Shown here in pieces: positions 36,306 through 44,711 of a DNA stretch of 64,000 bases. This DNA is from Sporosarcina sp. FSL W7-1349 (GTDB lineage: Bacteria; Bacillota; Bacilli; Bacillales_A; Planococcaceae). The stretch is from contig NZ_JBBOOK010000001.1 of NCBI RefSeq assembly GCF_038003045.1, forward strand, positions 1,550,001 through 1,614,000, written 5' to 3'. The position numbers and the translations under genes were made by a program. Every line of letters begins with the position of its first letter. The first letter of the stretch is position 1. The notes under the pieces are model-generated. The model worked only from the letters and a program-made list of their open reading frames with translations. It did no database searches and was not told the DNA's origin.

Positions 36306-37486
36306 CACAAGGCACTCCCTCTTCTTTTCATTTTTTCATATTTAGTGAATATTGACACATTCATCAATATTCCTAAAGATAAAGATAACAGAATAACAGA
36401 GGTTCCGCCATAACTTATAAATGGGAGCGGGACGCCTGTAAGAGGAATTAGTCCTGTCAAGCCTCCTAGGTTGACAAAGGTCTGAATGCCGATCACACTA
36501 CCGATTCCGGCTGCCAGCATCCGTGCATGTGGGTCTTTTGTCTGTAGGGCAATGTAGAGAGCGCGGAGTACGATGAAGCCGAGTCCCCCTATTACAACAA
36601 GCGATCCGAACACACCCAGCTCTTCTGAAATGACAGCCATAATGACATCCGTCTGCGGTTCGGGTAAATATCCCATTTTTTGGACAGAATTTCCTAGACC
36701 TAGTCCTTTTACCCCACCCGCACCAATTGCAATATATCCGTTTGCAATTTGATAACCGGAGCCTTGCAAATAATCAAAAGGATTTAAGAAAGACAGCAAC
36801 CGGCCTTTTCTCGAGTCCGTCATGACGAAATCCCATGCAACAAAAATGATCAAAGCAACGGGAATCATGGCCATCGTTACAATTCCACTCAATTTCATGA
36901 AAGTCTTTTTCTTGATTCCGCTTGCGGCCAAGACGGAGAGCGAACCGATAATAATAATGAAAGCCGTCCCAATATCTGTCTCAAACATGATCGAGATAAT
37001 AGCAAGCACGAGGATCAAAATAGGGGGTCCGATCGATTTGTTAATATTATCAATCGTGCCAGCTTCGTATTTCTTGGCAAAGACACTCGCAAAATAGACA
37101 ATGATTACAAGCTTCGCAACTTCGGACGGCTGGATATTGCCTAACGGCGTCTTGATCCAGCTATTCGCTCCGACGTGATCCCCCGACCCGATGAAATGGA
37201 CCGAGAACAGAAGGCAGAGCATGCCGATTACAGAGACGATCATCAATTTTTTTCGTTTATAGTTTTTATACGGAAAAAAGGCGGCCATGAAGAAAGCGGG
37301 TATCGCAATGGCCAGGTTAATAAGCTGTTTCCGGTAGTAATGATCGGAAGCATACTCATACCGGTTCACGGCAGCCCCCATACTCGAGCTGTAAATCATG
37401 ACGAGCCCGAACAGGCAGAGGATCAGATAGGTAAAAAACAGAGGAAAATCAAAATGCTTCAATAAGCGCCTTATATAAAGTTTCAT
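36305..37486 (-). CDS. ftsW: FtsW-type SEDS peptidoglycan glycosyltransferase
   Basis: SEDS proteins polymerise lipid II together with a class B penicillin-binding protein; FtsW acts at the septum. The 393-residue protein has about ten helices. The SEDS signatures are visible: WIKTPLGNIQPSEVAKLVIIVYFA (in part), GYQIANGYIAIGAGGVKGLGLG, PEPQTDVIMAVISEELG, and TGVPLPFISYGGTS. RodA and SpoVE are close relatives. The location beside pyc and ylaN corresponds to ylaO (ftsW) in B. subtilis. Confidence 0.92.
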   Translation of the reverse strand: MKLYIRRLLKHFDFPLFFTYLILCLFGLVMIYSSSMGAAVNRYEYASDHYYRKQLINLAIAIPAFFMAAFFPYKNYKRKKLMIVSVIGMLCLLFSVHFIGSGDHVGANSWIKTPLGNIQPSEVAKLVIIVYFASVFAKKYEAGTIDNINKSIGPPILILVLAIISIMFETDIGTAFIIIIGSLSVLAASGIKKKTFMKLSGIVTMAMIPVALIIFVAWDFVMTDSRKGRLLSFLNPFDYLQGSGYQIANGYIAIGAGGVKGLGLGNSVQKMGYLPEPQTDVIMAVISEELGVFGSLVVIGGLGFIVLRALYIALQTKDPHARMLAAGIGSVIGIQTFVNLGGLTGLIPLTGVPLPFISYGGTSVILLSLSLGILMNVSIFTKYEKMKRRGSAL

Positions 37487-37656
37487 AGCAATACCTCTTC
37501 TTCAATCAATTGGCGGACCTCCCTTATCGGGAATCTCCAGTTTTTCAGGTCTATTGTAAGATTGACCTTCCCCTACTGTAACGTGTCAGGAGTGACCGGA
37601 GTTCCCCAAATCTCAGCTCCTGCAAGGATTCCATTCAAGTGATGAACGAAATTAAA

Positions 37657-37687
37657 CAAAAAACTCAAACTTTGGATGAGTTTGAGT
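37657..37687 (-). terminator. Terminator after ylaN
   Basis: On the minus strand ACTCAAACT and AGTTTGAGT form a 9-bp stem with a 7-nt loop, followed by TTTTTG. It starts about 8 bp after the ylaN stop. Confidence 0.85.
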
Positions 37688-37694
37688 CTTCGGC

Positions 37695-37976
37695 TTATTT
37701 TTTTGTATATAATTCGTGCAGAACCGTCATCTCTTTTTCAAGCAGGGACAGGATTTCATTCCCCTTATGCCTTTCAATGAGTCCGAGTTTCACCGCAAAA
37801 TCAATCTCACGGGATAGCCCGTACATTTGGGTATCGAGGACTTCTTCATATAAAGGGCACTGCGGCATAGTTAGATGGTCCATTTGCACCTTAATGAGTT
37901 GGGCGATCTTATCGGCATCAGCTTGAAGCTGCTTCAAAGCCTTTTCTTGGTATGTTTCTTGCAAATCTGTATCCAT
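37695..37976 (-). CDS. ylaN: YlaN family protein (DUF1507)
   Basis: YlaN is a small helical protein of Firmicutes that has been linked to iron homeostasis through interaction with the regulator Fur. The 93-residue product has the family sequence [40 protein letters not shown] and [14 protein letters not shown]. It has its own terminator and stands between ftsW and the divergent ylaL-type gene. Confidence 0.93.
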   Translation of the reverse strand: MDTDLQETYQEKALKQLQADADKIAQLIKVQMDHLTMPQCPLYEEVLDTQMYGLSREIDFAVKLGLIERHKGNEILSLLEKEMTVLHELYTKK

Positions 37977-38090
37977 GAGGGTGCCCTCACCAACCTTTTT
38001 CTAATCGGTTATTATGAATAAATTGTATCTTTTGAGACGCCAAAAAGCAAGTGTTTCCCTTCCGTGAACGCTGGGCGCTGTTTTAAATCA

Positions 38091-38120
38091 TTGTTCAATC
38101 ATAGGAAAAAGCGGTATACT
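38091..38120 (+). promoter_or_regulatory. Probable promoter of ylaL-ylaI
   Basis: TTGTTC (38091-38096) and TATACT (38115-38120) are 18 bp apart, 40 bp before the TTG start of the ylaL-type gene. Confidence 0.5.
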
Positions 38121-38159
38121 TAAAAACGAAAGGATATTGCGAGGTAGGAGGAAACGAAT

Positions 38160-38660
38160 TTGGAATCTATCATTCCGATCCAAGGAAAGGTAAAGCATGT
38201 CATCACTTTAGATCCGACAGTTTGGATTTTTGATGACCGGCGGATCGACCTGACAACATACTTTACACAGGAACAGATCAACATTGATGAAATGGAACAA
38301 TATAAAAAAGACATGGGCAAGCATTGGTCCCGTGAAATCATGGAAGGGGCCACCTTCCCACCCACATTGAAAACCGAGGCGAAATACGAGAAGACCAAAA
38401 TGCTGACAGGAACATTCGGCATCCTGTTGCAACAATTCATTCGGATCGCGGGACCAGCGGAGGACGCCAAGACGATTGTGTTTGAACTGGCCAACGGAGA
38501 AGAGTTTTCTGTCCCTTTGGAAGAAGGAGATCGGCTGATTTTCAAATTCAGCGATGAAGGAAAACCACTCCGTGAAGATGGACCGGTTCATCTTCTATTC
38601 ACAGACGGTTCCAATCAAAACGACCCCGTCCGCAACATCCACGCCATCCGAATCGACTGA
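38160..38660 (+). CDS. YlaL-like protein of unknown function
   Basis: The 166-residue product begins at a TTG (38160) after GTAGGAGG: MESIIPIQGKVKHVITLDPT (initiator Met from TTG). It is a soluble mixed alpha/beta protein with no signal, membrane segment or recognised motif. The core WIFDDRRIDLTTYF and the C-terminal beta-rich stretch (VFELANGEEFSVPLEEGDRL) are the distinctive parts. Size and position between ylaN and ylaI suggest the B. subtilis YlaL family, whose function is not known to me. It is followed 13 bp later by ylaI. Confidence 0.6.
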   Translation: MESIIPIQGKVKHVITLDPTVWIFDDRRIDLTTYFTQEQINIDEMEQYKKDMGKHWSREIMEGATFPPTLKTEAKYEKTKMLTGTFGILLQQFIRIAGPAEDAKTIVFELANGEEFSVPLEEGDRLIFKFSDEGKPLREDGPVHLLFTDGSNQNDPVRNIHAIRID

Positions 38661-38673
38661 AGGAGGGATCGCC

Positions 38674-38877
38674 ATGCGCGTCAAATGTGTCATATGCGAC
38701 GAAATCGGGCAGCTTCCCGATGACCTTCCATTGGCTAAAAAATTGAGGAATCGCCCGATTCATACGTATATGTGTGAACGGTGCAGCGACCGGATTGCAG
38801 AAAAGACCATTGCCCGCATCGCGACAGGAAACTTTTTCTTCCGGCGTAGCACCCATCCGATTGAAAAAGATTTTTAA
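38674..38877 (+). CDS. ylaI: YlaI family zinc-finger protein (DUF2197)
   Basis: The 67-residue product starts MRVKCVICDEIGQLPDDLPL (ATG at 38674, AAGGAGGG upstream). Two cysteine pairs (CVIC near the N-terminus and CERC about 30 residues on) make a probable zinc ribbon. Between them lies the conserved LAKKLRNRPIHTYM; KTIARIATGNFFF follows the second pair. The family is conserved in Bacillales with no proven function. It is co-directional with the ylaL-type gene. Confidence 0.9.
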   Translation: MRVKCVICDEIGQLPDDLPLAKKLRNRPIHTYMCERCSDRIAEKTIARIATGNFFFRRSTHPIEKDF

Positions 38878-38890
38878 CCAGAAAAGCATA

Positions 38891-38991
38891 AGGTGCCTGT
38901 ACAGCTCCGATAACCGCTGAAATGTATGGCCGGAAAGGCTCGTCTTTCCTAAAGGGGCTGAACAGCAACGATAGAGCCGGGCACCTGCATT
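38891..38991 (+). other. Structured intergenic region downstream of ylaI
   Basis: AGGTGCC (38891-38897) can pair with GGCACCT (38980-38986) and GCTC (38904-38907) with GAGC (38974-38977). An inner hairpin GGAAAG/CTTTCC occupies 38932-38949. TTTTTAT follows the outer stem. The ~96-nt closed structure is larger than a normal terminator and matches no RNA family I recognise. It may be a complex terminator or a small RNA. Confidence 0.45.
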
Positions 38992-39010
38992 TTTATCTGA
39001 AATTGAAAAA

Positions 39011-39044
39011 AAGACTCCGTCGCATTACGATGCGATGGAGTCTT
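39011..39044. terminator. Terminator overlapping the end of ylaH
   Basis: A 15-bp stem (AAGACTCCGTCGCAT with ATGCGATGGAGTCTT, one G-U) has a TACG loop. On the minus strand TTTTTTT follows. The last six codons of ylaH and its stop lie inside the hairpin. Confidence 0.85.
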
Positions 39045-39360
39045 CTTTGTGTTCATTCAGCCTGCGGACGCGATAGATGATTAAAATGAGCGCCGCGACA
39101 ATCATCCCTTCCACGATAGGAAGATAAATCGCAAAAAACGTCAGAACTATACATCCCAAGAACAGGAAACTGTAGATCACAATATTTTGCCATGGTTTTA
39201 TCTTCCTGGCAAAACCCAGCTTAAATACAATGGCGGAAAGGATGAAAACAACTATAAATAACCAAATCCCAGTTGAAGTTGATGACGTCAGCTCAAAAAT
39301 CAAACGAGCAACTGGAGACATAGCTTCAATTGCTTCTGCATCCCCGATAGTACCATTCAT
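39025..39360 (-). CDS. ylaH: YlaH-like membrane protein
   Basis: The 111-residue product has three helices (about 30-48, 61-80 and 84-99). The first is preceded by an acidic N-terminal part and the third followed by a charged tail RVRRLNEHKEDSIAS. The family segments IWLFIVVFILSAIVFKLGFA and KPWQNIVIYSFLFLGC are visible. No function is established. It follows typA in the same direction, separated by 68 bp. Its last codons form part of the terminator hairpin. Confidence 0.85.
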   Translation of the reverse strand: MNGTIGDAEAIEAMSPVARLIFELTSSTSTGIWLFIVVFILSAIVFKLGFARKIKPWQNIVIYSFLFLGCIVLTFFAIYLPIVEGMIVAALILIIYRVRRLNEHKEDSIAS

Positions 39361-39428
39361 TTAGCACATTCCCTTCTAACTGAAAGCGATAGTACGCATA
39401 TTATAAATCCTGTACCTACCACTATATA

Positions 39429-41270
39429 TCATTCTGCAAATTTTTTCTTCTTTTGGATCCGTTCGCGTTCGTTTTTATCCAAGATTTTTTTACGGAGTCT
39501 GATCGATTTCGGAGTGACTTCACAATACTCATCATCATCCAAGTATTGCAACGCTTCCTCCAGAGACATGATCCGTGGTTTCTTCGTCGTGACGGTCTGG
39601 TCTTTCGTAGCAGAGCGCACATTCGTCGCTTGTTTTGCTTTCGTCAAGTTGATTGTCAAATCATTATCCCGCGTATTTTCTCCGACAATCATCCCTGCAT
39701 AGATATCCGTTCCCGCTTCTACGAACATTGTGCCGCGATCCTCTAGCTGCATTATACCATAAGGCGTCGCAGTTCCGTTCTCCATTGATACGAGAACGCC
39801 ATGTCGACGGCCTCCCACTTTTCCGGATGCCATCGGTTTGTACGAATCGAAGGTGTGGTTCAAAATGCCGTATCCTCTCGTCAATGTAAGGAATTCGGTC
39901 GTATAGCCGATCAATCCACGTGCAGGCACAAGGAAGATGAGGCGGACTTGGCCATTGCCGTTATTGATCATATCGAGCATTTCGCCTTTCCGTTCACCGA
40001 TCGATTCGATGATGGATCCAGTATGTTCTTCCGGAATATCGATCTGTACCCGTTCAACAGGCTCTGATTTCACTCCGTCAATCTCTCTGACGATAACAGA
40101 CGGTTTGGAAACTTGCAGCTCGAATCCTTCCCGTCTCATATTTTCAATCAGGATGGATAAATGAAGTTCCCCGCGGCCAGATACTGTCCAAGCATCGGGG
40201 GAGTCGGTCGGCTCAACACGAAGTGAAACGTCCGTCTGCAGTTGCTGTTCCAATCGCTCTTCGATTTTCCGTGCCGTGACCCATTTCCCTTCTTTCCCGG
40301 CAAACGGGCTATTGTTGACAAGGAATGTCATCTGAAGCGTCGGCTCGTCGATATGCAAAGATGGTAGAGCTTCCGGATGGTCGACCGGACAAATTGTTTC
40401 ACCGACATCGATGTCTTCCATTCCGGAGACTGCAACCAAGTCTCCTGCGAAGGCCTCTTGGATTTCAATTCGTTTTAGCCCAAGGAATCCGGACATTTTC
40501 GTCACCCGGAAGTTTTTCAACGAACCGTCTCGTTTCATAACGGACACTTGCTGTCCGACTTTCATCGTTCCTCGGAAAATACGTCCGATACCGATTCGGC
40601 CGACATAATCGTTATAATCAAGGAGGGATACTTGAAATTGCAGCGGTTCATCCCGATTGTCGATCGGTGCCGGAATATGTTCGATAATGGCGTCGTAGAG
40701 CACGCGGAGCGTATCTTCCTGGTCGACAGGATCCGGAGAGAGACTGGCAGTTCCATTAAAACCGGATGCGTACACAACCGGGAATTCAAGCTGCTCATCA
40801 TTCGCATCCAATTCGATGAACAATTCCAACACTTCATCGACGACTTCTACAGGCCGCGCAAATTCCCGGTCGATTTTATTGACGACTACGATCGGTTTCA
40901 AATTCTCTTCGAGTGCTTTCTTCAAAACGAAGCGTGTTTGCGGCATGCATCCTTCATACGAGTCGACGACCAAAATAACACCGTCCACCATTTTTAGGAT
41001 CCGTTCCACCTCTCCACCAAAATCGGCGTGGCCTGGTGTATCCAGAATATTAATTTTTTTATCTTTATACTCAACGGCTGTCGTTTTTGCCAAAATGGTA
41101 ATTCCACGTTCCCGTTCAATATCGTTCGAGTCCATAGCCCGTTCATCCACATGCTCATTAGAGCGGAAAATCCCGGATTGTTTCAAAAGTTGGTCAACCA
41201 ATGTCGTTTTTCCGTGGTCAACGTGTGCGATAATTGCTATATTACGTAAATCATTACGTACATTCGACAT
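39429..41270 (-). CDS. typA: Translational GTPase TypA/BipA
   Basis: TypA (BipA) is a ribosome-binding GTPase related to EF-G and needed for ribosome assembly and growth under stress or cold. The 613-residue product shows IIAHVDHGKTTLVDQLL (P-loop), RGITILAKT (switch I), DTPGHADFGGEVER (switch II) and NKIDR. EF-G-like domains II, III and V and the TypA-specific C-terminal domain follow (RGLIGYTTEFLTLTRGYGI, AGMIVGENTRDNDL). Position corresponds to ylaG of B. subtilis. Confidence 0.98.
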   Translation of the reverse strand: MSNVRNDLRNIAIIAHVDHGKTTLVDQLLKQSGIFRSNEHVDERAMDSNDIERERGITILAKTTAVEYKDKKINILDTPGHADFGGEVERILKMVDGVILVVDSYEGCMPQTRFVLKKALEENLKPIVVVNKIDREFARPVEVVDEVLELFIELDANDEQLEFPVVYASGFNGTASLSPDPVDQEDTLRVLYDAIIEHIPAPIDNRDEPLQFQVSLLDYNDYVGRIGIGRIFRGTMKVGQQVSVMKRDGSLKNFRVTKMSGFLGLKRIEIQEAFAGDLVAVSGMEDIDVGETICPVDHPEALPSLHIDEPTLQMTFLVNNSPFAGKEGKWVTARKIEERLEQQLQTDVSLRVEPTDSPDAWTVSGRGELHLSILIENMRREGFELQVSKPSVIVREIDGVKSEPVERVQIDIPEEHTGSIIESIGERKGEMLDMINNGNGQVRLIFLVPARGLIGYTTEFLTLTRGYGILNHTFDSYKPMASGKVGGRRHGVLVSMENGTATPYGIMQLEDRGTMFVEAGTDIYAGMIVGENTRDNDLTINLTKAKQATNVRSATKDQTVTTKKPRIMSLEEALQYLDDDEYCEVTPKSIRLRKKILDKNERERIQKKKKFAE

Positions 41271-41371
41271 AATTTCACTCCATTATTCTTTTTTCAGTCG
41301 TATAACTGTGTTATTATAACATATAGCATACCGATACTAAAACAATTTATCTAATAGATGGAGGGTTTTTT

Positions 41372-41557
41372 TTGAAAGACATCAAATGGGTCTTCGTCAT
41401 TTATTCACTTGCAGCCGTCGCCGCCATGTGTGCCATTGGAGTGGCTATCGCCATGCGGAGCCCGCTCGTAGGCATCGCGGCCATCCTCGCACTTGTTTAC
41501 ATCATGGGCAATGGATTCAAAACGAAAAAGAAAATGCGCGAGCAAGGGCTACTATAA
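41372..41557 (+). CDS. ylaF: YlaF family membrane protein (DUF5325)
   Basis: The 61-residue product begins at a TTG (41372) after GATGGAGGG. Two helices (about 7-26 and 31-47) are followed by a basic tail KTKKKMREQGLL. The size, topology and position next to typA match YlaF of B. subtilis. No function is known. It is divergent from typA and convergent with the inositol phosphatase gene. Confidence 0.8.
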   Translation: MKDIKWVFVIYSLAAVAAMCAIGVAIAMRSPLVGIAAILALVYIMGNGFKTKKKMREQGLL

Positions 41558-41559
41558 CT

Positions 41560-41604
41560 AAAGATGGTTCACTGATCGGAGATACGACCAGCGAACCATC
41601 TTTT
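41560..41604. terminator. Bidirectional terminator between ylaF and the inositol phosphatase gene
   Basis: AAAGATGGTTC pairs with GAACCATCTTT across a 22-nt loop, followed by TATTTTA. It lies between the two stop codons and touches the phosphatase stop. Confidence 0.8.
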
Positions 41605-42394
41605 ATTTTAAGTGTATGTAGCTTTTCAAAATATCCTCGTGCAGCCCCGGTCTGGCAACGATGAAGGTGTCCTGTGACAGCAAGTTCGGCGGCTGGCCTT
41701 TCATGGTCGTCGCGACGGCCCCCACTTCTTGCGCAATGACGATGCCTCCTGCAATGTCCCAAGGCGCCAAACGCATCGACAGATACGCGTCGATCCGCCC
41801 GGAAGAGACATAGGCCAGTTCGATGGCAGCAGACCCATAGGATCTCGTTCCCCGACATTGCTTGATCATCCGGATGATCGGTTCATTATCCATATATCGA
41901 TTCGGCGCGACCCAGCTGGCATTGATACCGATGACCGCTTCCTGCAAAGGGGTGATTTCAAGTTGCGGCAGCCTTTCATCGTTGAAATAGGCCCCTTCCC
42001 CTTTGGCTGCATTATAAAAGTCATCCCGCATCACATCATAGATATAGCCGAGCATCCCCACTCCGTCTGCATAGATCCCTAACGATATGGCGAAGTTCCG
42101 TCGTTGGTGAATGAAATTCATCGTCCCGTCAATCGGATCCAAAATCCAGATGACCCCATCCAACGAAGTGACCTGATCGCCTGCCCCTTCTTCACCCAAT
42201 ATGCGGTGATCCGGAAAATCACGCTTGATGCGGTCAATGAAAAACTCTTCCACTTCCCGGTCGATATTCGTAACCAAATCATTGGCATCCGATTTCGTGT
42301 CGATGTCAATATGACTGAAAAACGAATTCCGGATTTTATGACCCGCTTCTTTAATGATGGATTTTGCGTAACGGTCGATACTCCCCCAGTTCAT
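41603..42394 (-). CDS. Inositol monophosphatase family protein
   Basis: These magnesium-dependent enzymes dephosphorylate inositol phosphates and similar sugar phosphates; some act on fructose-bisphosphate or nucleotides. The 263-residue product has the metal-binding motifs: Glu in LGEEGAG, WILDPIDGTMNFIH, and WDIAGGIVIAQEVGA. The ATG at 42394 (MNWGSIDRYAKS) follows GAGAGGGGCGG. Position corresponds to yktC of B. subtilis. The natural substrate is not determined by the sequence. Confidence 0.93.
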   Translation of the reverse strand: MNWGSIDRYAKSIIKEAGHKIRNSFFSHIDIDTKSDANDLVTNIDREVEEFFIDRIKRDFPDHRILGEEGAGDQVTSLDGVIWILDPIDGTMNFIHQRRNFAISLGIYADGVGMLGYIYDVMRDDFYNAAKGEGAYFNDERLPQLEITPLQEAVIGINASWVAPNRYMDNEPIIRMIKQCRGTRSYGSAAIELAYVSSGRIDAYLSMRLAPWDIAGGIVIAQEVGAVATTMKGQPPNLLSQDTFIVARPGLHEDILKSYIHLK

Positions 42395-42443
42395 AACTCC
42401 GCCCCTCTCAACTAACTGCCTTTTCTTTATTATAGCATAAGTA

Positions 42444-42484
42444 AAAAAGTGCCGGACGTCATTTCCCATGGCAACATTGGCACT
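42444..42484 (-). terminator. Probable terminator after the ykzI-position gene
   Basis: On the minus strand AGTGCC pairs with GGCACT around a structured loop, followed by TTTTTTACTT. Confidence 0.55.
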
Positions 42485-42633
42485 CTTGTGTCGGATGAAT
42501 TTATTTCAAAAACGCATAATAAGACCGAAGCGACTGAAGGTTTCGGATGGAAGAGAACGAAAAAACACCCCTGCACTCTTTCTCCGTTTCCGAAGTTCGT
42601 GCACGGATGCCTTTTCGGGTCAACCAGCTTACA

Positions 42634-42831
42634 TTAAGCGAAACCATTCAACATCTCCAGCTCCCGATGGATATCCGCAAGGCGCTGTTTACTTTTCTTC
42701 TGCTGCTTTTCATCCTTCTCCTCAATTGCGTCAAACAGTGTCGCTAACTCGTAGTCAAGCTCCAGATTGAGCATCGATACATATTCTTTCTCGAATTCGG
42801 CTTTCCTAATTACATGAACGACTTGTTTCAT
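42634..42831 (-). CDS. Small helical protein in the ykzI position
   Basis: The 65-residue product starts MKQVVHVIRKAEFEKEYVSM (ATG at 42831, with GGAGAAAGG upstream). It is highly charged and probably all helical; the second half (EEKDEKQQKKSKQRLADIHR) looks like a coiled coil. I recognise no domain. It lies between the yktC- and yktB-type genes, where B. subtilis has the small gene ykzI, but I could not confirm homology. It should be expressed, given the site and the terminator downstream. Confidence 0.65.
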   Translation of the reverse strand: MKQVVHVIRKAEFEKEYVSMLNLELDYELATLFDAIEEKDEKQQKKSKQRLADIHRELEMLNGFA

Positions 42832-42987
42832 GATGAACACCCTTTCTCCGTTAAAATTATGGGAATTTCATTTGTTATCATTAGGATATGCAGCGTTTTT
42901 GGTTTCGCTTAGTGGTAAGCCTTGTTATTAAAATTGTTCCCCAAATTCTGTTACGATAAACGTGAATATTGAATTGGAGGAGTCATA

Positions 42988-43617
42988 ATGCACAAGTCCT
43001 TTTGGGAAGAAAAAGATTTTGATGTGTTTACTATCGATGGACTCGAGAAAAGAATGGAAGCATTACAAGCTCGGGTTCAGCCGAAATTCGAACTATTGGG
43101 AAGGCTATTTGCAGACCACCTTTCTTCACATGGAACGGATGAATTTTACCCCCACGTCGCAAAACATGCGCGTCGGACCGTCAATCCCCCTTCCGACAGC
43201 TGGGTTGCCTTCGCTCCAGCAAAAAGGGGATATAAAGCGTTGCCTCATTTCCAGATTGGCCTTTGGAAGACGCATCTATTCATCATTTTGGCCGTCATCT
43301 ATGAAAACCCAGATAAAAAAGGGATTGCCGAACGGCTTTCCAGACAAGTGAACGTCCTGACCGACCTGCCTGCAGACTATATCGTCTCCGGCGACCATAT
43401 GAAGCCGGAAGCAACAGCAATCGGGGAAGCCGGAAAAGAAGGGATCGAAGCATTGTTGGACCGGTTACAAACCGTAAAAAAAGCGGAATTCCTCGTCGGC
43501 CGCCACTTGGACCGGGAAGCGGCAGTCAAAATGACGGAACCCGAATTCCTGGCATACGCCGAAGAAACGATCAACCGTCTCCTACCCGTATACGACATCG
43601 TCATCGGAAGACAGTGA
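42988..43617 (+). CDS. yktB: YktB family protein (UPF0637/DUF1054)
   Basis: The 209-residue product begins MHKSFWEEKDFDVFTIDGLE after a TTGGAGGAG site. It has the family segments ARVQPKFELLGRLF, KHARRTVNPPSDSWVAFAP, RGYKALPHFQIGLW and FIILAVIYENPDKKG. It is soluble, with no signal peptide. Structures of this family exist, but no activity is established to my knowledge. It is divergent from the small ykzI-position gene, and the 21-bp repeat array B follows it. Confidence 0.9.
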   Translation: MHKSFWEEKDFDVFTIDGLEKRMEALQARVQPKFELLGRLFADHLSSHGTDEFYPHVAKHARRTVNPPSDSWVAFAPAKRGYKALPHFQIGLWKTHLFIILAVIYENPDKKGIAERLSRQVNVLTDLPADYIVSGDHMKPEATAIGEAGKEGIEALLDRLQTVKKAEFLVGRHLDREAAVKMTEPEFLAYAEETINRLLPVYDIVIGRQ

Positions 43618-43684
43618 GATTTATGCAAAAAGGATCGTCCGCTGCATCGCGGACGACCCTTTTCGATAGGGAATTTCTTTAGTA

Positions 43685-44010
43685 CATTCCAACGTTTCCA
43701 CCTCTTTACAGGGATTTAGGCCAACCTCGAAACATTTCGTCTCTACCTCGAAATGTTTCATGCCAACCCTGAAACATTTCGCCTCCACCTCACAACGTTC
43801 CGATGCCTCACAACATTCCCGTCAAACCTCGAAACATTCTAGATGAACTCCGCAACAAATCCAGCCAACCTCAAAACGTTTCATGCCAAGCTCAAAACAT
43901 TTCGCCTCCACCTCACAAAGTTTCCACCACTTCATAATATTCTCCACCAACCTCAAAACATTTCCCCCCACCTCTCAACGTTCCACCACACTCCCACAAC
44001 ATCCTCCCAT
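43685..44010. repeat. Tandem array of 21-bp units (locus B), inverted relative to locus A
   Basis: Read on the minus strand this array has the same core as locus A (GAAATGTTTTGAGGTTGG versus GAAATGTTATGAGGTTTG). On the plus strand the AAC cores fall at about 43691, 43731, 43752, 43773, 43794, 43812, 43833, 43854, 43875, 43896, 43917, 43936, 43957, 43977 and 43998. Most steps are 21 bp, with isolated steps of 18, 19 and 20 and one of 40. It lies between the yktB stop and the UPF0223 stop, i.e. between convergent genes. No coding function is likely. Confidence 0.9.
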
Positions 44011-44027
44011 CAAAAAAAGCACAGCGC

Positions 44028-44306
44028 TTATCGCTGTACTCCTTTGATCGTAGCTCCTGCTTCTGTACTTTTAGCTTCCTTGATAATTGGGTAACCTGCA
44101 TAGCCGCTCGCCTCTTCAAATTGTTTCAGTAAGGTTTTCTCCTCCGCTTTCGATGGGACGATTTCCTTGAAACGGCGATAAGCTTCGAGAAATGCTTCCC
44201 TTGGCACACCGGATTCATAGGCTTTTTCAACAACCGCGTAAAATTCAGTCACGGTGATGATTTCATCCGTTGTCCAATCGGTACTGATCGGATAGTTATA
44301 ATTCAA
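44028..44306 (-). CDS. UPF0223 family protein (YktA-like)
   Basis: The product of about 92 residues reads NYNYPISTDWTTDEIITVTE, then AYRRFKEIVPSKAEEKTLLK and FEEASGYAGYPIIKEAK, the UPF0223 pattern. The start is probably the TTG at 44306, 11 bp after GAGGAG; a GTG at 44318 overlaps too closely with that site. It is an acidic helical protein. Function is unknown. In B. subtilis yktA is directly next to yktB; here the repeat array separates them. Confidence 0.85.
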   Translation of the reverse strand: MNYNYPISTDWTTDEIITVTEFYAVVEKAYESGVPREAFLEAYRRFKEIVPSKAEEKTLLKQFEEASGYAGYPIIKEAKSTEAGATIKGVQR

Positions 44307-44711
44307 TTCAAGCCACACTCCTCTTGATCTATGCTACTCATCTTCCCACACTCACTGTAGATTTGATTCAAAATTAAGTTTCTCCTTATTATATCCCTCG
44401 TTCATTGCGCCATGCGATGGAAAAGCTCTGTCACCGTCAAGCGCCATCTGCCATACCCTTCACTTTGCTAACCGTACCAATTCCTTCCGTTACATATAAC
44501 CCATTTCACTCGCCAGCCGCCAATCAATCAGGTCTATTTACAAGCTTATAATAAAACAGAACGATTGCAAATGTATCCATTTCTACATCTGACACTCTAT
44601 ACTTTTCAGGAGAATAGTCACTAATTATTCAAATGATTTCCAGAATTTCGATTGCTACAACTGGTTCCCTACCCTATAATCACCATATAAATCACGAAGG
44701 AGGTGAATAAA
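44307..44711. other. Intergenic region upstream of the chemoreceptor gene
   Basis: I see no gene in this AT-rich region. The chemoreceptor promoter is at its right end. Confidence 0.6.
44652..44680 (+). promoter_or_regulatory. Sigma-A-type promoter of the chemoreceptor gene
   Basis: TTGCTA (44652-44657) and TATAAT (44675-44680) are 17 bp apart, 31 bp before the ATG. Confidence 0.65.

Noticed and set aside
38891..38991. Known riboswitch (TPP, FMN, lysine, magnesium, c-di-GMP)
   Set aside because: None of the conserved core sequences of these classes is present, and the element is at the 3' side of ylaI and not upstream of a co-directional gene.
43843..44119. Open reading frames in the second 21-bp array
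   Set aside because: They share the repeat artefact, overlap the end of the UPF0223 gene, and lack translation signals.
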